Positions 16,273-25,013 are shown, counted from the first letter of the stretch. The stretch is 64,000 nt of DNA from Epilithonimonas hominis (GCF_003730015.1 NZ_RJTU01000008.1:55892-119891), one strand, 5' to 3'. Made by a program: numbers and translations. The notes: a model not told the origin generated them from the sequence alone.

Positions 16273-16782
16273 TTACAGTTTTACCAATTCCTGCAATTTT
16301 TTGCGGGCAAAACTGACTTGAGATTTTGATGTTCCTTCTGAGATAGATAGCATTTCCGCAATTTCTCTGTGAGGATAGCCTTCCATTGCAAAGAGATTGA
16401 AAATCGTCCTGCAACCTTCTGGCAAAAAATTGAGAAGATGCAAAATGCTCTTTTCTTCCGATATATTTTCTGGTTCAGAATCTGGCAAATCAACAAATTG
16501 CTCTTCGATAGAAATAGAAAAAGGCTGCTTTTTGCGAAGTTTCTGCAAGCATTGGTTGACGACAATTTTCCTTGCCCACGCTTCAAAAACCAGATGATTA
16601 TTGAGCTGATGAAGTTTGGTGAAAATCTGGTAAAAAGAATCTGCCAATATTTCTTCGGCGTCTTCATCATTTTTCAGATAGCGTTTGCAAGTCACAAAAA
16701 ACCGACCTGCGTATTGCTCATAAAGCTCCCGCTGCGCATTTCGGTCTTTATTTTTGCATCTAATGTATAGGTCGTTTTCCAT
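16273..16782 (-). CDS. ECF RNA polymerase sigma factor
   Basis: A 169-aa sigma-70 factor of the extracytoplasmic-function group. Region 2 (about 14-80) includes Y-L-K-N-D-E-D-A-E-E-I-L-A-D-S-F and W-A-R-K-I-V-V-N; region 4 (about 110-165) has the helix-turn-helix G-Y-P-H-R-E-I-A-E-M-L-S-I-S-E-G-T-S-K-S. It directs RNA polymerase to a small gene set. It is the first gene of a two-gene unit with the 851-aa membrane protein, which probably holds it inactive at the membrane. Target promoters are not identifiable here. Confidence 0.92.
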   Translation of the reverse strand: MENDLYIRCKNKDRNAQRELYEQYAGRFFVTCKRYLKNDEDAEEILADSFYQIFTKLHQLNNHLVFEAWARKIVVNQCLQKLRKKQPFSISIEEQFVDLPDSEPENISEEKSILHLLNFLPEGCRTIFNLFAMEGYPHREIAEMLSISEGTSKSQVSFARKKLQELVKL

Positions 16783-17087
16783 AGAATGGCTTTTATATAG
16801 AAAGATGCATAAGTTTAAAAAAGGTTGGAAATATTCTGAAAATTTATGAAAAAACTTTGAAAGTTTATAATGAAAGATTTTGATTGAATCGCTTAAAAAT
16901 TATGAAATTCTTGCATTCTCAAAGGACAATTAACAAATTGTATTATAATCAGTATGCTTATTTATAAAATAAGTAAAACAAATTGGATGATTTATAAAAA
17001 ACTATAAACAATTGTTTAAAGGATTAATAAAAAAATTAATATATGAATTATAAATAATAATTATTAATTTTACATCAAACTAACCCA
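16783..17087. other. AT-rich divergent intergenic region
   Basis: About 300 bp between the ECF sigma gene and a small plus-strand gene. It is very AT-rich with long A and T tracts. It must hold two divergent promoters, but I see no confident -33/-7 pair; TAATTTTA near 17066-17073 is a weak candidate for the plus-strand gene. No RNA gene or ORF is visible. Confidence 0.4.
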
Positions 17088-17342
17088 ATGAAGTATACAT
17101 TAATCAGACGAAACAGAAGCCTACGGACTACTTCAAACCACGAATTTGTTAGCTGGATGAGAAAAAATGATCTTCAGCAATGGACCAATAATCAAGATTT
17201 TATGAAAGGTTATTCCAAACGTAAATCTACTTTTGAGGGTTTAGAAATCCGTTTTGACAATGAACAAAATTTTGTAAATGATTTACAAAAAAATAACCTT
17301 TTGAAAATAGAATCTTCAAAAGGTCTTTTTGGTTTATTTTAA
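17088..17342 (+). CDS. Small conserved-looking hypothetical protein
   Basis: An 84-aa soluble protein, basic at the N-terminus (MKYTLIRRNRSLRTT) and ending in a hydrophobic L-F-G-L-F. It is rich in Asn, Lys and Phe and has no signal peptide, membrane helix or recognised motif. The reading frame has normal codon use for this window, an ATG start and a preceding AT-rich promoter region, so it is likely real. It converges on the E1 dehydrogenase gene with a 7-nt gap. I do not recognise a family. Confidence 0.55.
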   Translation: MKYTLIRRNRSLRTTSNHEFVSWMRKNDLQQWTNNQDFMKGYSKRKSTFEGLEIRFDNEQNFVNDLQKNNLLKIESSKGLFGLF

Positions 17343-17349
17343 ACTGTGA

Positions 17350-19782
17350 TTAGTAAATAGGCGGATATTTTTCAGGATTTAGTTCATTAAAAAGTTGGTA
17401 TACTTTTTCTACAATATCATCTGCTGATGGCTTGCTAAAATAATCACCATCGCTGGCATAAGCTGGCCTGTGGTTTTCTGCGGAAATGGTCAGAGGATCA
17501 GAATCCAGATATCTGAACGCTTTTTGCTTCTCCAAAACCTGCTGAAGTATAAAAGCTGATGTTCCGCCCTCCACATCTTCATCTATAACCACCAATCTGT
17601 TTGTCTTCTTAATACTTTGAGCTATTTCGGCAGACAAATCAAAAGGAATTAACGATTGAATATCAATAACTTCTGATGAAATTCCTAATTTTTCTAACTC
17701 ATTTGCAGCCTCGGAAACAATTCTCCACGTAGAACCATAAGTTACCAAAGTTACATCCGAACCTTCTTTTGTGATTTCGATTTTCCCGACAGGAACAGTA
17801 AATTCGCCCAGATTATCGGGTTGCTTTTCCTTCAATCTGTAGCCATTCAAACATTCTACAATCACCGCTGGCTCATCACTTTGAAGCATCGTGTTATAAA
17901 AACCTGCTGCTTTAGTTAAGTTTCTAGGAACCAGAATATTGATACCTTTCGAAAGATTCAGTATGCCCGCCATAGGCGATCCAGAATGCCAGATACCTTC
18001 CAGTCTGTGGCCTCTGGTTCTGATAATTACCGGCGCTTTTTGTCCGCCTTTTGTTCTGTATTGAACCGTGGCAAGATCGTCACTCATTCCTTGGAGACAG
18101 TATAAAATATAGTCTAAATACTGGATTTCGGCAATTGGTCTTAGTCCTCTCATTGCCATTCCAATTCCTTGCCCAAGAATAGTTGCTTCTCGAATTCCTG
18201 TATCAGCAATTCTGACATCACCGTACTTTTCTTGTAGTCCTTCCAAACCTTGATTTACGTCACCGATATTCCCTGCATCTTCGCCAAACACCAATGCCTG
18301 CGGATATTTCTCAAATATCTTATCAAAATTATTTCTTACTACTACTCTACCATCCACCTCTTTGGAAGCTTCGGAAAATACCGGTTTTACTTCCTTAATA
18401 TTGGTCGCTTTCCACTCCGATTGGGAATATAGATGCGAAGAGTAATTATCTTTTTCAACTATTTTAATATCTTGATATTTAGATGTAAGCGCAGCTTTCT
18501 CGGGAGAATGATAATCTCTGGTCATTAACAAAGTTTTTCTTACTAAATGGAAGATATCTCTCTTGCTTTTGGATATAATTTTGTTGAAATTTTCAATCAA
18601 ATTTTTAATTTCTGAATTATTCTTAGCAAGTGCTTCTACCAAAGGCAAAACTTCCAAAGCAAGATCCGAAATTGTCTTTTGGTAAGCTTCCCAAGCTCTT
18701 TTCTGACCCTCTTTCACCAATTTTTTGGCCTCGACATCAATAAGATCTAATTCTTCCGAAGTAGCGAGGAATTCTTCATTGCCATCAATATCAATATTAT
18801 AATCAAGTATCCACTCACGGAATTTTATTAATCCGTCAAATTCAGATTCCCAGCTTAGCCTATCTTCAGACTTATATCGTTCGTGCGATCCAGAGGTAGA
18901 ATGTCCCTGAGGCTGCGTCACTTCGGTTACGTGGATCACCACAGGTACACTTTCCTGTCTTGCAAAATGTTCTGCTTTGGCATAAGCTTCCATCAGTGCA
19001 GGATAATCCCAGGCCTTTACTTTTATAATTTCGCAACCTTGGTTTTCACCTTCATTTCTTTTAAAACCAGAAAGCATTTCAGAAATATCAGCTTTTGCCC
19101 TTTGATTTTGTGTCGGAACAGAGATTCCATAACCATCATCCCAAATCGAAACAATCATTGGAACTTGTAATGCACAAGCGGCATTCAGGGTTTCCCAGAA
19201 ATGACCTTCGGCAGTAGAAGCATCTCCAATTGTTCCAAAAGCAACTTCATTTCCGCCATTTGAAAATTTCTCAGAACCATCAAATTTTATTGACTTATAA
19301 ACTTTAGATGCTAGGGCTAAACCTAATAATCTAGGCATTTGCCCAGCAGTTGGCGATATATCTGATGAAATGTTTTTTTGTTCCATCAGGTTTTTCCAGC
19401 TTCCATCTGCATTTAAACTTCTCGTTGCATAATGTCCGTTCATCTGTCTTCCTGCAGACGCTGGATCTCTATCTACACTTGTGTCAGCATAGAGTTGCGC
19501 AAAAAAACTTTCTATAGAAACAGCATCTACTGCCAGCGCAAAAGTCTGATCTCTGTAATAACCAGAGCGGAAATCACCATTTCTGAACACCTTAGCCATT
19601 GCAAGTTGTGGCAATTCTTTACCATCACCAAAAATCCCAAACTTGGCTTTTCCTGTAAGCACTTCACGTCTTCCAAGATAAGACATTTCACGGGAAATAC
19701 GTCCTAAACGATAATCATTGATGACGCTTTTTTTGAAGTCCTGAAAAGAAATCTGCTGGGTTTCTATATAAGTTGATTGCAT
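17350..19782 (-). CDS. 2-oxoacid dehydrogenase E1, fused alpha and beta subunits (branched-chain type likely)
   Basis: An 810-aa thiamine diphosphate enzyme. The alpha part (about 1-390) has the TPP motif G-D-A-S-T-A-E-G-H-F ... D-D-G-Y-G-I-S-V-P. The beta part (about 480-810) has F-G-E-D-A-G ... G-I-R-E-A-T-I-L-G-Q-G-I-G-M-A and the conserved transketolase-like C-domain. Bacteroidota often carry such fusions, annotated as 2-oxoisovalerate dehydrogenase. It would decarboxylate a branched 2-oxoacid and load the acyl group on E2, feeding branched fatty acid synthesis. The E2 gene is not in this window; lpdA is. The exact substrate is inferred. Confidence 0.88.
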   Translation of the reverse strand: MQSTYIETQQISFQDFKKSVINDYRLGRISREMSYLGRREVLTGKAKFGIFGDGKELPQLAMAKVFRNGDFRSGYYRDQTFALAVDAVSIESFFAQLYADTSVDRDPASAGRQMNGHYATRSLNADGSWKNLMEQKNISSDISPTAGQMPRLLGLALASKVYKSIKFDGSEKFSNGGNEVAFGTIGDASTAEGHFWETLNAACALQVPMIVSIWDDGYGISVPTQNQRAKADISEMLSGFKRNEGENQGCEIIKVKAWDYPALMEAYAKAEHFARQESVPVVIHVTEVTQPQGHSTSGSHERYKSEDRLSWESEFDGLIKFREWILDYNIDIDGNEEFLATSEELDLIDVEAKKLVKEGQKRAWEAYQKTISDLALEVLPLVEALAKNNSEIKNLIENFNKIISKSKRDIFHLVRKTLLMTRDYHSPEKAALTSKYQDIKIVEKDNYSSHLYSQSEWKATNIKEVKPVFSEASKEVDGRVVVRNNFDKIFEKYPQALVFGEDAGNIGDVNQGLEGLQEKYGDVRIADTGIREATILGQGIGMAMRGLRPIAEIQYLDYILYCLQGMSDDLATVQYRTKGGQKAPVIIRTRGHRLEGIWHSGSPMAGILNLSKGINILVPRNLTKAAGFYNTMLQSDEPAVIVECLNGYRLKEKQPDNLGEFTVPVGKIEITKEGSDVTLVTYGSTWRIVSEAANELEKLGISSEVIDIQSLIPFDLSAEIAQSIKKTNRLVVIDEDVEGGTSAFILQQVLEKQKAFRYLDSDPLTISAENHRPAYASDGDYFSKPSADDIVEKVYQLFNELNPEKYPPIY

Positions 19783-19931
19783 ACCTTAGAGTTTTGACAA
19801 ATATAAAATTTTTCCGCTAATTTTTACGAAAATGATATTTTTAAGATTGAAGAATATTTTAATGAAATATAAAATCGTTAGAAATTTCCAGTATTGTTAG
19901 ACGATATGCGACATTTGAACACTCTTGAGTT

Positions 19932-20204
19932 ATGAAAAAAACAGCACCTCACATTCTTAATGCTTGTACCATCTTTAGCGATGTTGCGTATTGATTAAGA
20001 CTTACTTGGAACTTGCCAAGCTCCTACACTAAATGAACTTGCGGTATTTGCTATTATCTGGTTTCAAGATGTACTTTATCTTTTCTTGCCATAAAAACCG
20101 ATAAAGCAAAATTTTCAGGCAAGATGGAAAGCATTACAGATGTGCTTTTTTTTCTGCTCATTGCTTTGTATTACCTCAGCTATCTGCATCGTAAGTATCG
20201 ATGA
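19932..20204 (+). pseudogene. Frameshifted remnant of a small inner-membrane protein
   Basis: An ATG at 19932 begins M-K-K-T-A-P-H-I-L-N-A-C, then hits TGA after 20 residues. Further pieces in other frames read L-N-E-L-A-V-F-A-I-I-W-F (about 20032-20067) and L-S-F-L-A-I-K-T-D-K-A-K, then S-I-T-D-V-L-F-F-L-L-I-A-L-Y-Y-L-S-Y-L to a TGA at 20202-20204. In order these resemble a roughly 95-aa Bacteroidota membrane protein family with two to three helices. At least two frame changes and a stop break it. The family recall is from memory and moderate. Confidence 0.5.
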
Positions 20205-20207
20205 AGT

Positions 20208-21125
20208 TTAACCAATTTTTACAGTTTCAAGCGCTTTTGGAAGAAAAGAATTAGGAAAAACCTGTCGGGCTTCCGCAGTCATAACACTCAAGTCGCTGTA
20301 ACGATTGGAAAAATGTCCCAATATAAGCTTACCAGCTTGTGCTTTTTTTGCTATTGTAGCCGCTTCCAAAGCGGTGGAATGCCCTGTATAATCTGCCATT
20401 TCTTTCAGATTATGAAGAAAAGTAGATTCGTGATATAGCACATCTACCTTTTCTATGATTGGGATTATGTCTTCCTTATATTTGGTATCGCTACAAAAAG
20501 CATAAGAAACAGAATCCCTAGGATCTGTTGTCAGTAATTGATTTTCTATAATAGATCCATCTTCTAAAACAAAATCTTTCCCGAGTCTCAGGTTCTGAAA
20601 ATCGCAGATTTCTATTTCTTTATATTTAGAAATTTCTTTCATATTAAGATGACGCTCTTTTGGCTTTTCCTTAAAGAGATAACCATTACAGTAGACTCTG
20701 TGACTGAGCGGAATAGTATAGACTTCTACTCTTTTATCTTCATAGATTTTTACAGATTCTTTACCTTCCAGCTCGTGGTAAATCACTTCAAATCCTTTGT
20801 ACGTCTCTGTGATTTCAAAAATGGTTTCTAGCATTTTTTTGATGCCCTTCGGACCATAGATATTTAGTGGTGTTTTTCTTCCTAATAATCTGAAGGATGC
20901 TACCAATCCTGGCAATCCAAAACAATGATCGCCGTGCAGGTGTGATATAAAAATATGATTAATTTTTGAGAATCTTACCTTGGCTTTTCGCATCTGGACT
21001 TGTGTTCCTTCGCCGCAATCTATTAAAAAATGACGCTCTTCCATTTCCAGAAACTGAGAAGTGGGCGATGAATTGATGGTCGGAATAGCGGAATTAAAAC
21101 CTAAAATTGTAAGATATGTACTCAA
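20208..21125 (-). CDS. rnz: Ribonuclease Z
   Basis: A 305-aa metallo-beta-lactamase-fold endonuclease that trims the 3' trailer of tRNA precursors. The core motif is S-H-L-H-G-D-H-C-F-G-L-P-G (about 60-72), with F-C-S-D-T and G-H-F-S-N-R-Y providing further metal ligands. An internal exosite-like segment (about 150-180) is present. The start appears to be TTG (21123-21125); no ATG lies upstream in frame and the N-terminus L-T-I-L-G-F-N-S-A-I-P matches the family from there. RdgB lies 54 nt upstream on the same strand. Confidence 0.93.
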   Translation of the reverse strand: MSTYLTILGFNSAIPTINSSPTSQFLEMEERHFLIDCGEGTQVQMRKAKVRFSKINHIFISHLHGDHCFGLPGLVASFRLLGRKTPLNIYGPKGIKKMLETIFEITETYKGFEVIYHELEGKESVKIYEDKRVEVYTIPLSHRVYCNGYLFKEKPKERHLNMKEISKYKEIEICDFQNLRLGKDFVLEDGSIIENQLLTTDPRDSVSYAFCSDTKYKEDIIPIIEKVDVLYHESTFLHNLKEMADYTGHSTALEAATIAKKAQAGKLILGHFSNRYSDLSVMTAEARQVFPNSFLPKALETVKIG

Positions 21126-21179
21126 TTTTATTATTTATATTGGAAATTAGAGGGTAAATATACGAAAACATGACAAAAT

Positions 21180-21764
21180 TTACATTACACCCCCTTTTGA
21201 ATTAAGAAAATCTAAGAATTTTTTTAAAGCTTCACTTCTGTGGCTTATCTTATTTTTTTCTGCAGTTTTCATTTCAGCAAACGTCTGATTATAATCATCT
21301 GGAACAAAAATAGGATCATAACCAAAACCATCCGCTCCAAAAACTTCATTGGTAAGATTGCCATATACACGACCTTCGAAGAAATGTTCTCCATCTGCAT
21401 CTTTGTAACACAATACTGTTATGAAGTAGGCTCTCCGGTTAGGCTCATCCTTCATTTCGTCCAATACTTTTTCTATATTCTTTTTAAAATTATGATTTCC
21501 TGCATAGCGCGCAGAAAAAATACCCGGCCTTCCGCCAAGCGCTTCTACCACTAGTCCGCTGTCATCACCAACACTTTCTTTTCCTGTTTTTTCGAAGCAA
21601 TATTTTGCTTTTATTAGTGCATTTTCCTGAAATGTGCTGCCATCTTCTATGATTTCGTCATTCAGATTATAGTCTGAAAGACTTGTTACAATATATTCTG
21701 TTCCGAGAATCTGCTGAATCTCTTCTTTTTTATGAAGGTTATGCGTAGCTACCAGAATTTCCAT
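21180..21764 (-). CDS. rdgB: dITP/XTP pyrophosphatase (HAM1 family)
   Basis: A 194-aa house-cleaning enzyme that removes non-canonical purine NTPs. It shows the N-terminal A-T-H-N-x-H-K substrate loop, E-D-G-S-T-F-x-E-N-A-x-x-K-A, D-D-S-G-L-x-V-x-A-L-G-G-R-P-G-I-x-S-A-R and the C-terminal F-G-Y-D-P-I-F and S-H-R-x-x-A motifs, all in family order. The complete set of motifs and the normal length make the call secure. It precedes rnz on the same strand. Confidence 0.96.
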   Translation of the reverse strand: MEILVATHNLHKKEEIQQILGTEYIVTSLSDYNLNDEIIEDGSTFQENALIKAKYCFEKTGKESVGDDSGLVVEALGGRPGIFSARYAGNHNFKKNIEKVLDEMKDEPNRRAYFITVLCYKDADGEHFFEGRVYGNLTNEVFGADGFGYDPIFVPDDYNQTFAEMKTAEKNKISHRSEALKKFLDFLNSKGGVM

Positions 21765-21848
21765 AAATATAATTGTTAATTTATAATAATAATTGATTAT
21801 TTATTAATTTTTAATAATATCATAAAAGGACATTGTAGGACAAAATCT

Positions 21849-21928
21849 GCAGCCCGGCTTGAACGGAAATCCTTTGTTGTTTTTTGCAAAAAGCAACAAA
21901 GATTGGGAGTGGAAGACGGAAATGCTGC
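21849..21928. repeat. REP-like inverted-repeat element
   Basis: Between two same-strand genes lies a strongly structured, less AT-rich block. The core 21872-21901 is a 30-bp near-perfect inverted repeat (CTTTGTTG ... CAACAAAG around TTTTTTGCAAAAAG). It is framed by GCAGC (21849-21853) and GCTGC (21924-21928). The wording AGCCCGGCTTGAACGGAAAT resembles blocks I recall between genes in Chryseobacterium genomes. It could be a mobile REP-type repeat; only one copy is seen here. Confidence 0.5.
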
Positions 21929-21935
21929 CATAAAA

Positions 21936-22751
21936 TTAGTCTTTATAAATGATATTTTTCTTAATGGCGAAAAAATAAAATGGAATGATGAAAATCACGA
22001 TGCCCATTATTAATAATATTCCATTGCTAATTCCAAATAATTGGGAGAATGTTTCCGAATCTGAATACAGCATCAGCATTGCAGAAATCAGATTGTTAAA
22101 CGCGTGCAGCAAGATAGACATTAGCAATGATTTGGTTTTGTAGTACACCAAACCTAATACCAAACCCAATAAAAGTGCGCCTGCAAATTGCCAGGGATTG
22201 AAATGTACTACTCCAAAAATGAAAGCAGATAATGCAATAGCAAGAAGTGGTTTTGTACCGTTATTTATCATTCCTTTCATAATAATACCGCGAAATAATA
22301 TCTCTTCAAGAATTGGTGCGAGAATAACGGTCATTATGATCATCGCAACAGGCGACTTCTGCAATTTTGCAAATTCTTCTGTATATAATTTATAAAGTGG
22401 GCCCAGTAAATCTCCGGTTGTCGGGATAAGCTGTGTCGTATAATCTGCAATGAGCATCATCCCAAACATCATTGGGAATATCAACAAATAGACTCTAAGT
22501 GGTTTCGTAGAAAAATCGAAACGGAGTTTTGCGCCATCTTTTCTAACCACAAAAAAGTCAAAAAATAAAATTGGGGTGACAAACGTAATAAGATAAGCCA
22601 AGGCCTGATACCAAGCTGTTTCCCGAATATCATTTGTCAACAAAGCAGATAAACCCTGACCGACTGCGTACGCGACTGAAGCTCCTACAAATAATCCTAT
22701 GATTAACAATATTCCTGCAAAGAAATCGACTTTATAATTCTGTGTTTCCAT
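21936..22751 (-). CDS. CPBP-family intramembrane glutamic protease
   Basis: A 271-aa protein with about eight hydrophobic segments. The conserved catalytic motif E-E-I-L-F-R-G (ABI/CPBP motif 1) lies near residues 149-155 and the second motif F-G-V-V-H-F-N follows near 185-191, placing the glutamates and His in the membrane as in Rce1-like proteases. It may act in prenyl-protein processing or in peptide self-immunity; no bacteriocin genes are beside it. It abuts the binding-lipoprotein gene without a gap and is probably co-transcribed with it. Confidence 0.88.
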   Translation of the reverse strand: METQNYKVDFFAGILLIIGLFVGASVAYAVGQGLSALLTNDIRETAWYQALAYLITFVTPILFFDFFVVRKDGAKLRFDFSTKPLRVYLLIFPMMFGMMLIADYTTQLIPTTGDLLGPLYKLYTEEFAKLQKSPVAMIIMTVILAPILEEILFRGIIMKGMINNGTKPLLAIALSAFIFGVVHFNPWQFAGALLLGLVLGLVYYKTKSLLMSILLHAFNNLISAMLMLYSDSETFSQLFGISNGILLIMGIVIFIIPFYFFAIKKNIIYKD

Positions 22752-23804
22752 TTATTTGAGTTCTTTCATGTAAATTAAAGGTTCTTTCTGAAATGTTTTG
22801 TCATCTGGATGAAAAATTTTAAAATAATCCCGCAAAACCAAATCGCAGCGCACAACGCCTGATTCAAAATAATCATTAGCATTATCCTTTTCACGATTAT
22901 TAATCATAAAGAGTGATCCTGAATTAAACACTTTCATTTTGCTATAATTGGGATTAAGTACCAGCAACTCCTTTTTATTGCGATGGGGACTGATGTTGAT
23001 CCAGTAACTGACATTTTCAGATTTTACAAAAACTTCTTCAAAACTAAGAGGCACAGAAACGGTTTCTGTATTGTCTTTTAAAAAATAATTACCACCTGCA
23101 TCGGCTATTAATTTCGAAACAAAAGATTTACCACCGGGGACGAACCACTGACTTCCGTACATTTCGTTACAAATAACTCTAGGTTTACGCGGCATTGTCA
23201 TTGAGAGCTGTTTGATTTTCTGATAATTATTTTCAATATTCTTATATGATTTTTCGGCTTTTTCTTCCGCATCAAACAGTTTACCAAACAGTAACAAGTA
23301 TTTTGTTTTTTCTAATGGATTCTGCTCCGAATACTCGTCTAAAAAGATAATTTCTATTCCGTTTTTCTTCAGAATATCATAAGTATTGGAAAAATTAGGC
23401 ACATAATTCGTAAATATAACATCAGGCTTACTACTAATTATTTTTTCGATATCATATTTCTGTTCATTTCCTATGTTAATAATCTTATTTTCATTGATGA
23501 GCTGATGGATTTTTTCCGAAAAAACATATTCCGGACTAGAAACCCCTTTAATTTTATCCTCTATACCAAGTTCCAAAAAGTAACCAATCAAGCTTGAACT
23601 GAGAAGCATAGCTTTCTTAAACGGCAATTTTTCCTTAGAAATTGCATTTTGGAATTTTCCGGAGTTGATAATTAATTTTTTGGAATCATCAGCGTAATTT
23701 ACTCTAGATGAGATTTTTACAGTTTCGCCTGCCCATCTAGTATTTTCTTTTTTACACGAAAGTGAAAAAAGAAATAAAATAAGTGATAAAAAAACACGTT
23801 TCAT
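22752..23804 (-). CDS. Periplasmic-binding lipoprotein (BtuF/FecB-like, ABC substrate binding)
   Basis: A 350-aa protein with a lipoprotein signal (M-K-R-V-F-L ... F-S-L-S-C at residue 17) and the fold marks of helical-backbone metal or cobalamin/siderophore binding proteins: I-K-G-V-S-S-P-E-Y, K-P-D-V-I-F-T-N-Y and A-D-A-G-G-N-Y-F. It would capture a metal chelate in the periplasm for an ABC importer, whose genes are not in this window. ATG at 23802-23804 is used; the frame is open 20 codons further but the signal peptide begins here. CPBP follows directly. Confidence 0.88.
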   Translation of the reverse strand: MKRVFLSLILFLFSLSCKKENTRWAGETVKISSRVNYADDSKKLIINSGKFQNAISKEKLPFKKAMLLSSSLIGYFLELGIEDKIKGVSSPEYVFSEKIHQLINENKIINIGNEQKYDIEKIISSKPDVIFTNYVPNFSNTYDILKKNGIEIIFLDEYSEQNPLEKTKYLLLFGKLFDAEEKAEKSYKNIENNYQKIKQLSMTMPRKPRVICNEMYGSQWFVPGGKSFVSKLIADAGGNYFLKDNTETVSVPLSFEEVFVKSENVSYWINISPHRNKKELLVLNPNYSKMKVFNSGSLFMINNREKDNANDYFESGVVRCDLVLRDYFKIFHPDDKTFQKEPLIYMKELK

Positions 23805-23828
23805 GTTCCAAAGAAAGCAAAAAAGTAC

Positions 23829-23836
23829 TATATTTG
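23829..23836 (+). promoter_or_regulatory. -7 box of tRNA-Arg promoter
   Basis: TATATTTG is a perfect TAnnTTTG match, 14 bp before the mature tRNA 5' end. A convincing -33 element is not obvious. Confidence 0.6.
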
Positions 23837-23849
23837 CAAACCGAAAAAC

Positions 23850-23923
23850 GGCCTCGTGGCGCAACTGAATAGCGCATCTGATTACGGCTCAGAAGGTTAC
23901 AGGTTTGAATCCTGTCGAGGTCA
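23850..23923 (+). tRNA. tRNA-Arg (anticodon ACG)
   Basis: A 74-nt cloverleaf. The acceptor stem GGCCTCG pairs with CGAGGTC, the anticodon arm is TCTGA-TTACGGC-TCAGA with anticodon ACG, and the T arm is ACAGG-TTTGAAT-CCTGT. The CCA is not encoded. The A of the anticodon is usually modified to inosine. The gene marks the left edge of the accessory region. Confidence 0.95.
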
Positions 23924-23933
23924 CAAACGTCCA

Positions 23934-23972
23934 AATGGCTTCAATTTAATCTAAATTGAGCCATTTTTTTTG
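23934..23972 (+). terminator. Terminator after tRNA-Arg
   Basis: AATGGCT(T)CAATTTA pairs with TAAATTGAGCCATT with one bulged base and is followed by eight T. It lies 11 nt after the tRNA. Confidence 0.88.
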
Positions 23973-24292
23973 TTTTTGATTCTAAAATAATCGGATTAGT
24001 TTCGGATCAGTATCAAAAGTTGGGGACTACGCAAAAATTTGGGATATAATAAAATTTACAATTCCAAAACTATAATCAATGACTATTGAATCAGTGGCAT
24101 CAGATTATTTTAAAACCTAGAGTTTGCAATAACTGTGTTAACGAACTATCAAAATAAATATAAAGTCGATAGATTAGTGAGAGTTTTTGAAAAACTATAT
24201 ACCGATATTTAGGAATAGTTATTCCCTATATAAAATCAGTATCCATATCACTAATTACTTATTTAAGTGATTTCGATTTTTCGTCCTTTTAT
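23973..24292. other. Gene-free stretch after tRNA-Arg
   Basis: About 320 bp with no ORF of note in any frame. It is AT-rich with stops in all frames and no visible hairpin. Being directly downstream of a tRNA and followed by accessory genes, it may be the scar of an integrated element. I found no integrase remnant and no repeat of the tRNA 3' end elsewhere in the window. Confidence 0.4.
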
Positions 24293-24784
24293 TTAAATGC
24301 TGAAAATATCAGACTTTGGTTTATTTTTTAATTCAGATTTTTTATTCAAAATTTGATTGATAGTATCGATAAATTTTTTCATTCTTTCATTACCTTTTCT
24401 TTTGAGAGGGTCTTTATTGAAATCTGTAACTATTCGAATAGTTTGCTTTTTTCCACTATCAAACTCAACAATATATTTAAATTCCGTAGCCGGCATGATT
24501 AATGGGTCAGCCTCCTGAATTAACACATCTGTTCCGTAAGAACAAATATTATTTTTAATATAAAAATCTTTTATTTTTCTTTTCTCAATTTCCGTAATTG
24601 GAAAAACAACTACACTATCTTTCTTAGCCATATAATGTACAATATATCTACCTTCAAATAAATCAAACTCAGAGATTTGATCTTCATAAATCCGCAATGA
24701 TTTGATGGATGAGCAATTATCATTTTGACAAGAAAACAACATTAATAATATTGTTAAGCTAATATATATATGTATTTTTTTCAT
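24293..24784 (-). CDS. Hypothetical lipoprotein
   Basis: A 163-aa protein with a lipoprotein signal (M-K-K-I-H-I-Y-I ... M-L-F-S-C at residue 19). The mature part is a small mixed alpha/beta domain ending in a Lys-rich tail; no family is recognised. Its start is one base after the stop of a 60-residue fragment on the same strand, so the two were translated together. That arrangement would suit an immunity lipoprotein for a toxin C-terminus, but this is speculation. Confidence 0.6.
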   Translation of the reverse strand: MKKIHIYISLTILLMLFSCQNDNCSSIKSLRIYEDQISEFDLFEGRYIVHYMAKKDSVVVFPITEIEKRKIKDFYIKNNICSYGTDVLIQEADPLIMPATEFKYIVEFDSGKKQTIRIVTDFNKDPLKRKGNERMKKFIDTINQILNKKSELKNKPKSDIFSI

Positions 24785-24785
24785 T

Positions 24786-24968
24786 TTACTTTATACCTGG
24801 ATTAATGACGTTTGGTAAATTTCGCCAAGAATACGTCTGAGGATAATTTTTTAAATTTTTATAATAAAATGAGGCACCATTCCTACTTCCGTATGCTTTA
24901 AGATAAGCAAAAGTATACATAGAAGCAGCAGCTTCTGTATAATTATTAAAATTAGTGTACGTCTTCAA
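24786..24968 (-). pseudogene. C-terminal fragment of a larger gene cut by the IS3 element
   Basis: Sixty residues (Y-T-E-A-A-A-S-M-Y-T-F-A-Y-L-K-A-Y-G ... Y-K-N-L-K-N-Y-P-Q-T-Y) remain. The frame has no ATG: the first possible start is TTG, and the frame runs back through the IS end before a stop, so the 5' part of the gene is missing. The aromatic, Tyr-rich sequence looks like the end of a secreted or toxin domain; I do not recognise a family. It ends one base before the lipoprotein gene. Confidence 0.5.
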
Positions 24969-25013
24969 ACTAAATTGGACATTTTGTAATAAATCCTTAA
25001 GGAGTATTTAGGT

